DNA of 49,621 nt from Streptococcus sp. 68 (GCF_013277415.1 NZ_VMMX01000003.1:189790-239410), one strand, 5' to 3'. Counted from the stretch's first letter, positions 26,577 to 35,486 are shown. A program made the numbers and translations. The notes: a model not told the origin generated them from the letters alone.

Positions 26577-27566
26577 TTACCAAGCTGGGGTAGTAACAGG
26601 TGCATTTAGAGCATCCAACCATTCATCATCTGCCAATCGAATCAATGTTAATGACAAGCCGGCCATATCAATTGATGTCATATAGTTTCCAATTTTCTTA
26701 AACGCCAACTCAACACCTTTTTCATGGAGTAATTTAGCCACATCATTTGCAAATACGTATTGTTCCATAAGAGGAGTGCTTCCTAAACCATTGATAAGAA
26801 CTCCATAGCGTTCACCAGCTTTAAGTTGGAAACCTTCAGATAGTTTTTCAACCAATTCAGAGGCCAATTGTGCTGAAGGTTGCATTTTCTCTTTCTTATA
26901 TCCCGGCTCACCATGAATACCAACTCCGTATTCAAACTCATCATCTTCTAGAACAAATCCTGGTTTCCCAACTTCTGGAACAGTAGCGCCAGATAGAGCT
27001 AATCCAATTGTTTTAATTTCTAAGACAAGTTTGTCGGCCAAGTCCTTCATTTCAGATAATGATTTACCAGAACGAGCTGCAGCCCCCAAAATTTTATGGA
27101 CTAATATAGTACCTGCAACACCTCGACGCCCTTGGGTATAGAGACTATTTTCAACAGCAATATCATCATCGACTACAACGCTTGCTACATCAATACCTTC
27201 CATTTCAGCAAGTTCTTGTGCAATTTCAAAGTTCATAATGTCACCAGAATAGTTCTTGATGACCATGAAAACTCCAGCACCTTCATCAGCCGCCTTAATG
27301 GCTTCTAAAATTTGGTCTGGAGTAGGTGAAGTAAAGACTGCTCCACAAATGGCAGCAGACAACATTCCTTCTCCTACAAATCCAGCATGACTTGGTTCAT
27401 GTCCTGAACCTCCACCAGAAATGAGTCCAACTTTTCCTGTCTTTTCTGCCTTTCTAACGATGACATCAAAACCATCTAAGCGTTCTACCAAGTCATCATG
27501 CATGAATGACAATCCCTGCAACATTTCATCAACAACTTGTGTCGGTTCATTTATAATTTTTTTCAT
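26577..27566 (-). CDS. dhaK: Dihydroxyacetone kinase substrate-binding subunit DhaK
   Basis: Binds dihydroxyacetone covalently so that DhaL can phosphorylate it to dihydroxyacetone phosphate, which enters glycolysis. All three key residues stand at the same numbers as in E. coli: H56 (GGGSGHEPSH), D109 (NYSGDI) and the covalent H218 (GIHGEPG). Length 329 aa is usual. The ATG follows GAAAGGAG. First gene of dhaKLM, divergent from dhaS-dhaQ. No glycerol facilitator or glycerol dehydrogenase gene is nearby, so the dihydroxyacetone source is not shown. Confidence 0.96.
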   Translation of the reverse strand: MKKIINEPTQVVDEMLQGLSFMHDDLVERLDGFDVIVRKAEKTGKVGLISGGGSGHEPSHAGFVGEGMLSAAICGAVFTSPTPDQILEAIKAADEGAGVFMVIKNYSGDIMNFEIAQELAEMEGIDVASVVVDDDIAVENSLYTQGRRGVAGTILVHKILGAAARSGKSLSEMKDLADKLVLEIKTIGLALSGATVPEVGKPGFVLEDDEFEYGVGIHGEPGYKKEKMQPSAQLASELVEKLSEGFQLKAGERYGVLINGLGSTPLMEQYVFANDVAKLLHEKGVELAFKKIGNYMTSIDMAGLSLTLIRLADDEWLDALNAPVTTPAW

Positions 27567-27591
27567 GAGAAACTCCTTTCGGTATTTACCT

Positions 27592-27634
27592 TTGTTTTCG
27601 CTTTCATTATATATTTTTTATCGCTGGATGATAA
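27592..27634 (-). promoter_or_regulatory. dhaK promoter with overlapping cre site
   Basis: On the - strand: -35 TTATCA (27629-27634), 17-base spacer, -10 TATAAT (27606-27611). ATGAAAGCGAAAACAA at 27592-27607 overlaps the end of the -10 and matches the CcpA cre consensus WTGNAARCGNWWWCAW at every position. This predicts repression of dhaKLM when preferred sugars are present. Confidence 0.75.
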
Positions 27635-27658
27635 GGGACAGATTCTATTATTTGTCCC
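27635..27658. promoter_or_regulatory. DhaS-type operator
   Basis: GGACAGAT-N6-ATTTGTCC (27636-27657), extended by one G-C pair each side, is almost identical to the GGACACAT-N6-ATTTGTCC operator I recall for Lactococcus lactis DhaS. It abuts the dhaK -35 on its upstream side, the position expected for an activator. Confidence 0.85.
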
Positions 27659-27660
27659 CT

Positions 27661-27676
27661 TTTAAACCCGTTTAAA
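27661..27676. promoter_or_regulatory. Palindrome TTTAAAC-CC-GTTTAAA before dhaS
   Basis: A perfect 7-bp inverted repeat three bases after the DhaS operator, on the dhaS side. It may be part of the dhaS promoter control. No family of regulator can be assigned from the sequence. Confidence 0.4.
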
Positions 27677-27719
27677 ACATTTTTTTGGTAAAATGAAGTA
27701 AGTAAAAGAAAGGTTTCCT

Positions 27720-28250
27720 ATGGCATCATCACTTATTACAAAAAAACGGATTGCCAAGGCATTTAGAGACCTATTAGCTACTAGAGAATTTGATAAAATC
27801 TCTATTGTAGATATCATGGAATCAGCTGGCATTCGTAGACAGACCTTTTATAATCACTTTCTTGACAAATATGAACTGCTAGACTGGATATTTGAAAATG
27901 ACTTAACCGAGTATATCACCAATAACTTGGACTTCATTTCAGGCCAAAAACTATTACAAGAATTATTTTTTTATTTCGAACAAGAGCGTGACTTTTATAT
28001 TCAACTTTTTGATATTCAAGGGCAAAATAACTTCTATGACCACTTTATCAGCTACTGTCGCTTGCTTGTATCAAAAATTTTAAGAGAATACGGTCAGATT
28101 GATAGCGATTCATCTGCTTATACTTGTTTTTTGTTAGACTACCATTCACATGCTCTAGCAGAAATCGTGAAGGCTTACGTCAATAAAAAAAGTCCAGTTC
28201 CACAACCAGACTTTCTAATCATGACAATTATTGGAAAGAGACCACAATGA
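27720..28250 (+). CDS. dhaS: TetR-family regulator DhaS (activator of dhaKLM)
   Basis: DNA-binding half of the DhaS-DhaQ activator. The N-terminal TetR helix-turn-helix is clear: KKRIAKAFRDLL, then FDKISIVDIMESAGI, then RRQTFYNHFLDKYELL. The C-terminal part is the effector/partner domain. Length 176 aa. In L. lactis DhaS activates the dha operon only when complexed with DhaQ carrying dihydroxyacetone. Here the DhaS-like operator, the divergent dhaKLM and the 4-base overlap with dhaQ all support the same system. The ATG follows GAAAGG. Confidence 0.93.
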   Translation: MASSLITKKRIAKAFRDLLATREFDKISIVDIMESAGIRRQTFYNHFLDKYELLDWIFENDLTEYITNNLDFISGQKLLQELFFYFEQERDFYIQLFDIQGQNNFYDHFISYCRLLVSKILREYGQIDSDSSAYTCFLLDYHSHALAEIVKAYVNKKSPVPQPDFLIMTIIGKRPQ

Positions 28251-29236
28251 CATTTATTTCAAATCATAAACAGAAAATTATTTCAAGTTACATTTCAGCA
28301 ACTATCAGCAGTCATCCTGAATTAGAAAAACACCCTACCTTACCATTAGTCTATCAAAAAAATCGCAATCCTCATCAGGTTCCAATATTGTCGGGTGGGG
28401 GTTCCGGTCACGAACCTGCGCATATTGGATATGTGGGAGAAGGAATGCTTACTGCTGCTATCTATGGCCAATTATTTACTCCTCCTACAAGAACTGAAAT
28501 CTTAGAGTCCATTCGTTTTTTAAACAATGGTCACGGTGTCTTCATCATTGTAAAAAATTTCGAAGCAGACATCAAAGAATTTAGCTCAGCCATTAACACT
28601 GCTAGACAAGAAGGAATTAAGGTCGGCTATAGTCTAGCACACGACGATATTTCTATTGAACCTCACAATAGATTTCAAATTAGAGGAAGAGGGCTTGCAG
28701 GGACAATCTTACTTCATAAAGTTCTAGGATATGCAGCTCAAAATGGTGCCGACATAGAGCAACTAACTGATTTAGGTCATGAACTTGCTCCCGAAATCGC
28801 AACAATTGGCTTTGCAACGAAATCTGCTAGTCTCCCCCAAGCCACCCTTCCACTATTTAACTTGGAAGAAGGAAATATTTCTTATGGTATTGGGATACAT
28901 GGCGAAGAAGGCTATCGTATAGTCCCATTCCAATCATCGGAAATCCTTGCAAATGAAATTATAAGTAAATTAAGATTGCACTATCATTGGAAAAAGGGTG
29001 ATCAATTTATATTGCTTGTAAATAATCTAGGCACTACTACCAACCTAGAAATGGGCATATTTATCAATGATCTCCTTCAACTCTTAGAAATTGAAGGAAT
29101 CACTATTACCTTTATAAAATCAGGAACATTTATGACCAGTCTAGATATGGCAGGTATATCCGTAACTCTTTGCCCCGTAAAAAATAAACAGTGGTTAGAA
29201 GCGCTCAATGCTCCAACGACAGCTTTTGCATGGTAA
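28247..29236 (+). CDS. dhaQ: DhaK paralogue DhaQ, coactivator
   Basis: Probable dihydroxyacetone sensor that joins DhaS to switch on dhaKLM. It is DhaK-like over its full 329 aa and keeps the substrate residues H55 (GGGSGHEPAH), D108 (NFEADI) and H218 (GIHGEEG). Loops around 137-145 (IEPHNRFQIRGRG) and the C-terminal half differ from DhaK. The overlap with dhaS (ATGA) and the divergent arrangement identify it as DhaQ rather than a second kinase subunit. Since all three residues remain, some kinase function with DhaL cannot be excluded from sequence. Confidence 0.9.
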   Translation: MTFISNHKQKIISSYISATISSHPELEKHPTLPLVYQKNRNPHQVPILSGGGSGHEPAHIGYVGEGMLTAAIYGQLFTPPTRTEILESIRFLNNGHGVFIIVKNFEADIKEFSSAINTARQEGIKVGYSLAHDDISIEPHNRFQIRGRGLAGTILLHKVLGYAAQNGADIEQLTDLGHELAPEIATIGFATKSASLPQATLPLFNLEEGNISYGIGIHGEEGYRIVPFQSSEILANEIISKLRLHYHWKKGDQFILLVNNLGTTTNLEMGIFINDLLQLLEIEGITITFIKSGTFMTSLDMAGISVTLCPVKNKQWLEALNAPTTAFAW

Positions 29237-29252
29237 TTTGCTTGTATAACTC

Positions 29253-29284
29253 AAAAGGGCTACATCACTTGATAGCCCTTTTAA
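29253..29284. terminator. Terminator after dhaQ
   Basis: The perfect stem AAAAGGGCTA ... TAGCCCTTTT is followed by TTTTAATCTT on the + strand and has A-runs giving T-runs on the other, so it may work in both directions for dhaQ and the convergent gene at 29335. Confidence 0.85.
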
Positions 29285-29334
29285 TCTTATCTCATATTTA
29301 AAAAAATTCATTCTTTCTATTTCAAACAGTCCAT

Positions 29335-29874
29335 CTATCCCTTACAATTCTTCCGATGAGCTTTGAGTTTTTTCAGAGCCCAATCATAGTGACTGGAAGT
29401 GCTACTGACAAAGTAGGAACCTAGACTTGTCCCTCCCGTCCACTGATAGATACCTTTGGCAAAGAGTTCGTCATTGCTAAAAACTTCTATCAACTCTAAA
29501 ACTTCTTTATGTGATTGTTCCAAGAGTCTAGTCGCTTCTTCTAAGGACGTTTTCTGGTGCTTCTTCCAAAAAGCGACATTCATTTCTCGATAAGTTTTCC
29601 AATTATAAGGTTCAGGGAGAAAAGGTCTTTCGTTACCTTTTTGATTAGAATAAACCCAAGTCAAAAGCAACTGATGCCATTCATAAAGATGGATCAAGAC
29701 ATCCCGTAGATTTTTATCCCTTTTCCAGTGAGCTTCTTTTTTCTTTGGGTCTCTTGAAAAATCAAATGGAGTCTGTAGCTCATCTTCACTTAGTTGGGAG
29801 ATGAAACGATTGAGCTTTTCATAGTTTTCCTTAGAGGCCAGCATTAGATCCTCTTTTGTTTTCGGTCTAGGCAC
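29335..29874 (-). CDS. ClbS/DfsB-family four-helix bundle protein (DUF1706)
   Basis: Small cytosolic protein of the ClbS/DfsB family. The founding member ClbS protects colibactin producers by hydrolysing a reactive ring; the role of the many relatives in other bacteria is unknown. Family marks are the start PRPKTKEDLMLASKENYEKL, the KRDKNLRDVLIHLYEWHQLL helix with a His, and W-rich stretches (YNWKTYREMN). Length 179 aa. No colibactin-like genes are in the window, so a DNA-protection role here would be speculation. Single gene, converging on dhaQ. Confidence 0.85.
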   Translation of the reverse strand: MPRPKTKEDLMLASKENYEKLNRFISQLSEDELQTPFDFSRDPKKKEAHWKRDKNLRDVLIHLYEWHQLLLTWVYSNQKGNERPFLPEPYNWKTYREMNVAFWKKHQKTSLEEATRLLEQSHKEVLELIEVFSNDELFAKGIYQWTGGTSLGSYFVSSTSSHYDWALKKLKAHRKNCKG

Positions 29875-29931
29875 AGGAGTACTCCCTTCATATTACTAGT
29901 TATTATTAGAGATTTTTTATCCTTTAAATCT

Positions 29932-30426
29932 CTACAACTTATCCTTTAATTTCTCAACAAAGAGATAGGCTGCTGGACAGGTCAAGGTATTCTTAATCGT
30001 CAAATGGTTGATTTGATGGATCTTTTTGCGGTCAGTATGAGGGAATTCACGACAGGCCTTTGGACGAACGTCATAGATAGAACAAAGGTTATCTCCTCCT
30101 AAAAATGGGCAGGGCATGGATTTGAAAACCTTATCTCCATCTTCATCTACCTGCAGAAACTCCGCTTCAAAAGCTGGTAATTTCATCTTAAAATACTTGG
30201 CAATTCGTGTAATATCCGCTTCTTTAAAGTCGGGTCCCAAAGTCTTACAACAGTTAGCACAGGCAGTACAATCAATCTCAGCAAAAACTTCTTGGTGAAT
30301 CTGCTGGGCAATCTTGTCTAGGTTTTTAGGAGGTTTTTTCTTTAGATTGGCTAAAACTTTGCGATGTTCCTTCTGCTTTTGCAAAGCTAATTGGTGGTAA
30401 TACTCAATATCAATTTCTTTAGACAT
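29932..30426 (-). CDS. YkgJ-family cysteine cluster protein
   Basis: Unknown function; the family binds zinc or an iron-sulfur cluster through conserved cysteines. Visible are C56, C59, C62 and C63 in CTACANCCK, then CPFL and CSIYDVRPKACREFPH near 103-125, the full signature. The N-terminal 45 residues are basic and helical. Length 164 aa. The ATG follows AAGAGAGAAACC. It may be read together with the neighbouring ClbS-like gene, 57 bp downstream. Confidence 0.88.
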   Translation of the reverse strand: MSKEIDIEYYHQLALQKQKEHRKVLANLKKKPPKNLDKIAQQIHQEVFAEIDCTACANCCKTLGPDFKEADITRIAKYFKMKLPAFEAEFLQVDEDGDKVFKSMPCPFLGGDNLCSIYDVRPKACREFPHTDRKKIHQINHLTIKNTLTCPAAYLFVEKLKDKL

Positions 30427-30522
30427 GGTTTCTCTCTTATTCTAATTACTTTCCCCTATTATACCATGCCTCTGAACCATTGAAAAGTGGACTTTATAGG
30501 ACTATACTTTTCCAAAATGTAG

Positions 30523-30552
30523 CAAAAAACCTTGCAACTAGGTTACAAGGTT
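30523..30552 (-). terminator. Terminator of ptsHI
   Basis: On the - strand AACCTTG ... CAAGGTT is followed by TTTTTTGC, 8 bases after the ptsI stop region. Confidence 0.88.
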
Positions 30553-30559
30553 AATCACA

Positions 30560-32293
30560 TTAATCGAAGTTAACGTATTCTTTTTGAAGTTCAAGGACTT
30601 CTTCCATTGTTGAACACTCTGTAAGGGCACGGTTAGCGTACTCTTCCATCTTAGCAGTGTCCAATTTCTTCATCAAGCTACGTGTACGAAGTACAGATGT
30701 TGCTGACATAGAGAATTCATCCAAGCCCATTCCGACAAGAAGTGGAACAGCTTTTTGGTCACCAGCCATCTCACCACACATACCAGCCCATTTACCTTCA
30801 GCGTGAGCTGCCTTGATAACGTTGTTGATCAAGCGAAGGATTGATGGGTTATATGGTTGGTAAAGGTATGAAACTTGCTCGTTCATACGGTCTGCTGCCA
30901 TTGAGTATTGGATCAAGTCGTTTGTACCAATTGACATGAAGTCTACTTCTTTAGCAAATTGGTCTGCAAGCATGGCTGCTGCAGGGATTTCAATCATGAT
31001 ACCAACTTGGATATCATCCGCAACTGCAACACCTTCAGCAAGAAGGTTTGCTTTTTCTTCTTCATAAACTGCTTTAGCCGCACGGAATTCTTTCAAAAGG
31101 GCAACCATTGGGAACATGATACGTAACTGACCATGAACAGAAGCACGAAGAAGGGCACGGATTTGTGTACGGAACATTGCATCTCCAGTTTCAGAAATAG
31201 AGATACGAAGGGCACGGAATCCAAGGAATGGGTTCATTTCATGTGGCATATCGAAGTAAGGAAGTTCCTTATCCCCACCGATATCCATCGTGCGAACAAC
31301 CACTGGTTTACCATTCATTCCTTCAAGAACAGCTTTGTATGCTTCATACTGCTCGTCTTCTGTTGGGAAGTCTTGAGAATCCATGTACAAGAACTCTGTA
31401 CGGTAAAGTCCAACAGCTTCAGCACCGTTGTTGTTAACACCTTCAACGTCTTTTGGAGTACCGATATTAGCGGCCAACTCGAAGTGTTTACCGTCAGCAG
31501 TCACTGTTTGAGCATCTTTCAAAAGTGCCCATTCAGCTTTTTGTTTAGCATAAGCTTCACCAGCTGCTTTAAATTCTGCCGCTTGTTCATCTGTTGGGTT
31601 GATAATCACTTCACCAGTAATTCCGTTAACGGCAAGGATATCACCGTCTTTCACTACTTCAGTGATATTATTTGTTCCCAATACAGCTGCAATTTCAAGT
31701 GTACGTGCCATGATAGCTGAGTGGCTTGTACGTCCACCGATGTTTGTTACAAAAGCTTTTACAAAGTTTTTGTCCAATTGAGCTGTATCAGATGGTGTCA
31801 AGTCATGCGCAATCACAATTACTTCTTCATTGATAGAAGCTGGGTTTGGCAATTTCTTACCAAGAAGGTTTGCCAATACACGTTTTGTCACGTCGCGGAT
31901 ATCCGCTGCACGTTCTTGCATGTATGGGTTGTCTTCCATACCTTCAAAGATCGTGATGAACATGTCAGTCACTTCTTTAAGACCTGCTTCTGCGTTGACT
32001 TTCTTAGCACGAATTGTTTCTTTAATCTGACCAATCAATTCTGGGTCAGAAAGAACCATCAAATGAGCGTCAAAAACTTGAGCCGCTTCTTCACCAAGCG
32101 TACCTACAGCTTTCTCGCGGATAAGAGAAAGCTCGTTTTGAGAAGCTTCAAGAGCAACATCCAAACGAGCCTCTTCTGCGTTTGTATCTTCGACTGAAAT
32201 AGTCTCGAATGACAAATCCGGTTGAACGAGTAGATATGCTTTTGCAACTGCAACACCGTCAGATGCTGCGATTCCTTTAAGCATTTCTGTCAT
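30560..32293 (-). CDS. ptsI: PTS enzyme I
   Basis: Takes phosphate from phosphoenolpyruvate and passes it to HPr, feeding every PTS carrier in the cell. The active-site histidine is H191 in [12 protein letters not shown]. The C-terminal PEP-binding half has the usual [10 protein letters not shown] and [14 protein letters not shown] motifs and the Cys in MCGEMAGD. Length 577 aa is normal. It lies 5 bp after ptsH in a classic two-gene operon. Codon use is biased to highly expressed codons. Frames on the opposite strand up to 195 codons long are shadows of this bias. Confidence 0.98.
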   Translation of the reverse strand: MTEMLKGIAASDGVAVAKAYLLVQPDLSFETISVEDTNAEEARLDVALEASQNELSLIREKAVGTLGEEAAQVFDAHLMVLSDPELIGQIKETIRAKKVNAEAGLKEVTDMFITIFEGMEDNPYMQERAADIRDVTKRVLANLLGKKLPNPASINEEVIVIAHDLTPSDTAQLDKNFVKAFVTNIGGRTSHSAIMARTLEIAAVLGTNNITEVVKDGDILAVNGITGEVIINPTDEQAAEFKAAGEAYAKQKAEWALLKDAQTVTADGKHFELAANIGTPKDVEGVNNNGAEAVGLYRTEFLYMDSQDFPTEDEQYEAYKAVLEGMNGKPVVVRTMDIGGDKELPYFDMPHEMNPFLGFRALRISISETGDAMFRTQIRALLRASVHGQLRIMFPMVALLKEFRAAKAVYEEEKANLLAEGVAVADDIQVGIMIEIPAAAMLADQFAKEVDFMSIGTNDLIQYSMAADRMNEQVSYLYQPYNPSILRLINNVIKAAHAEGKWAGMCGEMAGDQKAVPLLVGMGLDEFSMSATSVLRTRSLMKKLDTAKMEEYANRALTECSTMEEVLELQKEYVNFD

Positions 32294-32298
32294 TTCCC

Positions 32299-32562
32299 TT
32301 ATGCCAATCCTTCTTTTTCCATTGTTTCTGAGATTGCAGCGATAGCGTCATCTGCATCTGCACCTTCAGCTGAGATAGTTACGTCAGCACCTTGGCCAAC
32401 ACCAAGACTCATAACACCCATAATTGATTTAAGGTTAACTGATTTACCTTTGTACTCAAGAGTGATATCTGAAGCAAATTTGCTAGCAGTTTGTACCAAC
32501 AATGTTGCTGGACGTGCGTGAATACCTGTTTCTGCCACTACGTGGAAATCTTTAGAAGCCAT
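32299..32562 (-). CDS. ptsH: PTS phosphocarrier HPr
   Basis: Small phosphocarrier that relays phosphate from enzyme I to the EIIA domains, here including LacF, GatA and DhaM. H15 (ETGIHARPA) is the phosphate carrier. S46 (LKSIMGV) is the site modified by HPr kinase; the modified form is the CcpA partner in carbon repression, linking it to the cre sites in this window. Length 87 aa, full. The ATG follows AAAAGGAGAG. Confidence 0.98.
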   Translation of the reverse strand: MASKDFHVVAETGIHARPATLLVQTASKFASDITLEYKGKSVNLKSIMGVMSLGVGQGADVTISAEGADADDAIAAISETMEKEGLA

Positions 32563-32624
32563 AGTTTGACTCTCCTTTTGTTCTTTCTTTTTTGAGTTAT
32601 ATGTGATAACCCTTACAATTTGGT

Positions 32625-32653
32625 ATTATATCATCTTCTAGGATTTTTTTCAA
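32625..32653 (-). promoter_or_regulatory. ptsHI promoter
   Basis: On the - strand: TTGAAA (32648-32653), 17 bases, TATAAT (32625-32630), about 60 bp before ptsH. Both hexamers are close to consensus, fitting strong constant expression. Confidence 0.8.
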
Positions 32654-32723
32654 GCATTTTCTGGATTTTCCTTCAATTTCCTTTCAGATAACTTGCTGAA
32701 AATCTTCTATCCTAGATAACAAA

Positions 32724-32739
32724 ACACAGGATATAGTTT
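32724..32739. promoter_or_regulatory. NrdR-like box, distal
   Basis: ACACAGGATATAGTTT matches the NrdR box consensus (ACACWATATATWGTGT) at 13 of 16 positions by my count. It starts exactly 62 bp before the stronger proximal box, about six turns of the helix. Confidence 0.5.
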
Positions 32740-32785
32740 CTTTAAAAACGATTTATAGGATAATCATTGCTGTTTTATAAAACAA

Positions 32786-32801
32786 ACACTACATATTGTG
32801 T
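32786..32801. promoter_or_regulatory. NrdR box, proximal
   Basis: ACACTACATATTGTGT matches the NrdR consensus at 15 of 16 positions. It lies about 50 bp upstream of the nrdH -35. NrdR represses ribonucleotide reductase genes when dATP is high. Confidence 0.8.
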
Positions 32802-32849
32802 TTTGTGAGCTTGGCTAGAAAAACAGACCACTATATTTAGTTTAAATCA

Positions 32850-32877
32850 TTGACAAAATTTTATTTTCTGATATACT
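32850..32877 (+). promoter_or_regulatory. nrdHE promoter
   Basis: TTGACA (32850-32855), 16 bases, TATACT (32872-32877) preceded by TG, followed by AGAGGAG before nrdH. Confidence 0.8.
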
Positions 32878-32911
32878 AAGGTAGTATTAAATTTTAAAGA
32901 GGAGTTACACA

Positions 32912-33130
32912 ATGGTAACCGTTTATTCTAAAAACAATTGTGTCCAATGTAAAATGACCAAGCGTTTCTTGGACAGTAATAACGTTGAATATAAAGAAAT
33001 CAATCTTGATGAGCAGCCTGAGTACATCGATCAAGTCAAAGAACTCGGTTTTAGCGCAGCTCCTATTATTCAAACACCAACTGAAGTCTTTTCAGGTTTC
33101 CAACCAGGAAAACTGAAACAATTAGCATAA
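32912..33130 (+). CDS. nrdH: Glutaredoxin-like NrdH
   Basis: Small redox protein that supplies electrons to the class Ib ribonucleotide reductase. The active site is C10-V-Q-C13 near the N-end of a thioredoxin fold. FSAAPIIQTP near 48-57 holds the cis-Pro loop, and FSGFQPGKLKQLA closes the protein, as in NrdH. Length 72 aa. Followed after 80 bp by nrdE, with a hairpin in the gap. No nrdI is present; the flavodoxin NrdI must be encoded elsewhere. Confidence 0.95.
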   Translation: MVTVYSKNNCVQCKMTKRFLDSNNVEYKEINLDEQPEYIDQVKELGFSAAPIIQTPTEVFSGFQPGKLKQLA

Positions 33131-33156
33131 TCTTAGTACATCATCCAGAAGAAACT

Positions 33157-33187
33157 GCTTCTAGGGCTAACTTAGAAGCCTTTCTTT
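33157..33187 (+). terminator. Weak hairpin between nrdH and nrdE
   Basis: The 7-bp stem GCTTCTA ... TAGAAGC is followed by CTTTCTTTT. It may attenuate transcription so that NrdH is made in excess over NrdE, or mark an RNA processing site. Confidence 0.5.
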
Positions 33188-33210
33188 TGTAATTAGATAA
33201 GGGAAATTTT

Positions 33211-35370
33211 ATGGGATTAAAACATCTTGAGGACGTGACTTACTTCCGTCTTAATAACGAAATCAACCGTCCTGTCAATGGACAAATCATGCTTCATAAA
33301 GATAAGGAAGCCTTGGATGCTTTCTTTAAAGAAAATGTAGTTCCAAACACTATGGTTTTTGATTCAATCAAAGACAAAATCAATTACCTCATTGAACACA
33401 ACTACATCGAAACAGCCTTTATTAAGAAATACCGTCCAGAGTTCTTGGAAGAATTGGCTCAATTTATCAAAGACCAAAACTTCCAATTCAAGTCATTCAT
33501 GGCAGCTTATAAATTTTACAATCAATATGCCTTAAAGACTAATGACGGTGAATACTATCTTGAAAATATGGAAGACCGTGTCTTCTTCAACGCTCTTTAT
33601 TTCGCTGATGGGAATGAAGCTGTTGCAATCGATATTGCCAATGAAATCATCCACCAACGCTACCAACCTGCTACTCCTTCCTTCTTGAATGCTGGACGTG
33701 CTCGCCGTGGGGAGTTGGTATCTTGTTTCCTAATCCAAGTGACGGATGATATGAACTCTATCGGACGTTCTATCAACTCAGCTCTTCAACTTTCACGTAT
33801 TGGTGGTGGTGTGGGAATTACCCTCAGCAACCTTCGTGAAGCTGGTGCACCTATCAAAGGCTATGAAGGAGCTGCTTCAGGTGTCGTTCCTGTTATGAAG
33901 CTTTTTGAAGACAGCTTCTCTTACTCCAACCAATTGGGGCAACGTCAAGGTGCCGGTGTTGTCTACCTCAACGTCTTTCACCCAGATATCATCGCTTTCC
34001 TTTCAACTAAGAAAGAAAACGCTGATGAAAAAGTACGTGTCAAGACTCTATCACTTGGTGTTGTAGTACCTGATAAATTCTACGAATTGGCTCGTAAAAA
34101 TGAAGAAATGTACCTCTTTAGCCCTTACTCTGTAGAAAAAGAATACGGTGTGCCATTCAATTACATCGACATTACTGAAAAATACGATGAATTGGTCGCA
34201 AATCCAAATATCCGTAAGACAAAAATCAAGGCGCGTGATTTGGAAACTGAAATCTCTAAATTGCAACAAGAGTCTGGCTACCCTTATGTAGTCAACATCG
34301 ACACGGCTAACCGTGCAAATCCTGTTGATGGAAAGATTATCATGAGTAACTTGTGTTCTGAGATTCTTCAAGTCCAAGAACCAAGCTTGATCAACGATGC
34401 TCAAGAATTCCTTCAAATGGGAACGGATGTTTCATGTAACCTTGGTTCAACCAACGTGGTTAACATGATGACTTCACCTGACTTTGGTCGTTCTATCCGT
34501 GCTATGGTTCGTGCCCTTACTTTCGTTACAGATAGTTCACACATCGTAGCTGTTCCTACCATCGATCATGGAAATAGCCAAGCCCACACCTTTGGTCTCG
34601 GCGCCATGGGACTTCACAGCTACCTTGCCCAACAACTGATTGAATATGGATCGCCTGAGTCTGTTGAATTTACAAGCATCTACTTCATGCTTATGAACTA
34701 CTGGACCTTGGTAGAATCAAACAATATCGCGCGTGAACGTGGCATCACCTTCCACAACTTTGAAAAATCAGACTATGCTAAGGGAAGCTACTTTAACAAG
34801 TATATTACAGGCGAGTTTGTTCCAAAATCAGACCGTGTTAAAGAACTCTTCAAAGATGTCTTTATCCCAAGTGCTACTGACTGGGCTGAACTGCGCGACA
34901 AGGTTCAAGCAGATGGTCTTTACCACCAAAACCGCCTTGCTGTAGCGCCAAATGGTTCTATCAGTTACATCAATGACGTTTCTGCTTCTATTCACCCGAT
35001 TACACAACGTATCGAAGAACGTCAAGAAAAGAAAATCGGTAAAATATACTACCCTGCTGCTGGCTTGTCAACAGAAACCATTCCTTACTACACTTCTGCT
35101 TACGACATGGATATGCGTAAAGTGATTGATGTTTACGCTGCTGCGACTGAGCACGTGGACCAAGGACTTTCACTCACACTCTTTATGCGTAGTGACATTC
35201 CAAAAGGTCTTTACGAATGGAAGAAAGAAAACAAACAAACGACACGTGACTTGTCTATCCTTCGTAACTATGCCTTTAACAAGGGTATCAAGTCTATCTA
35301 CTACGTCCGTACTTTCACAGACGATGGTGGAGAAGTCGGTGCTAACCAATGTGAAAGCTGTGTGATTTAA
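33211..35370 (+). CDS. nrdE: Class Ib ribonucleotide reductase, large subunit NrdE
   Basis: Catalytic subunit that reduces ribonucleoside diphosphates to deoxyribonucleotides under aerobic growth. The N-terminal domain is followed by the ten-stranded barrel with cysteines in GELVSCFLIQ and LGSTNVVNM, the NLCSEI finger-loop Cys with the Asn/Glu catalytic pair, and a C-terminal CESC pair at 715-718 that takes electrons from NrdH. Length 719 aa is typical; the class Ib form lacks the long allosteric ATP-cone at the N-end. No strong ribosome binding site (GGGAAA). Confidence 0.97.
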   Translation: MGLKHLEDVTYFRLNNEINRPVNGQIMLHKDKEALDAFFKENVVPNTMVFDSIKDKINYLIEHNYIETAFIKKYRPEFLEELAQFIKDQNFQFKSFMAAYKFYNQYALKTNDGEYYLENMEDRVFFNALYFADGNEAVAIDIANEIIHQRYQPATPSFLNAGRARRGELVSCFLIQVTDDMNSIGRSINSALQLSRIGGGVGITLSNLREAGAPIKGYEGAASGVVPVMKLFEDSFSYSNQLGQRQGAGVVYLNVFHPDIIAFLSTKKENADEKVRVKTLSLGVVVPDKFYELARKNEEMYLFSPYSVEKEYGVPFNYIDITEKYDELVANPNIRKTKIKARDLETEISKLQQESGYPYVVNIDTANRANPVDGKIIMSNLCSEILQVQEPSLINDAQEFLQMGTDVSCNLGSTNVVNMMTSPDFGRSIRAMVRALTFVTDSSHIVAVPTIDHGNSQAHTFGLGAMGLHSYLAQQLIEYGSPESVEFTSIYFMLMNYWTLVESNNIARERGITFHNFEKSDYAKGSYFNKYITGEFVPKSDRVKELFKDVFIPSATDWAELRDKVQADGLYHQNRLAVAPNGSISYINDVSASIHPITQRIEERQEKKIGKIYYPAAGLSTETIPYYTSAYDMDMRKVIDVYAAATEHVDQGLSLTLFMRSDIPKGLYEWKKENKQTTRDLSILRNYAFNKGIKSIYYVRTFTDDGGEVGANQCESCVI

Positions 35371-35460
35371 TCTTTGCTTGAGGAAACTACATTTTCTCAG
35401 ATAAGTGATTCATTCACCCTGCTAAACTAAACTAGAATAAGCATCTATACTATGAAATAA

Positions 35461-35486
35461 CAAAAAGTCGGGCTTCCGACTTTTTG
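35461..35486 (+). terminator. Terminator between nrdE and nrdF
   Basis: The perfect 11-bp stem CAAAAAGTCGG-GCTT-CCGACTTTTTG ends with a T-run. It splits nrdHE from nrdF. A TATGATAAAAT box at about 35506 probably starts nrdF separately. Confidence 0.85.

Noticed and set aside
29335..29874. Possible colibactin-type self-protection system around the ClbS-like gene
   Set aside because: No polyketide or peptide synthetase genes nearby; ClbS-like proteins occur widely without them.
31133..31720. 195-codon open frame opposite ptsI
   Set aside because: Shadow of the codon bias of ptsI; Cys/Phe/His-rich nonsense-like translation and no promoter or ribosome binding site.
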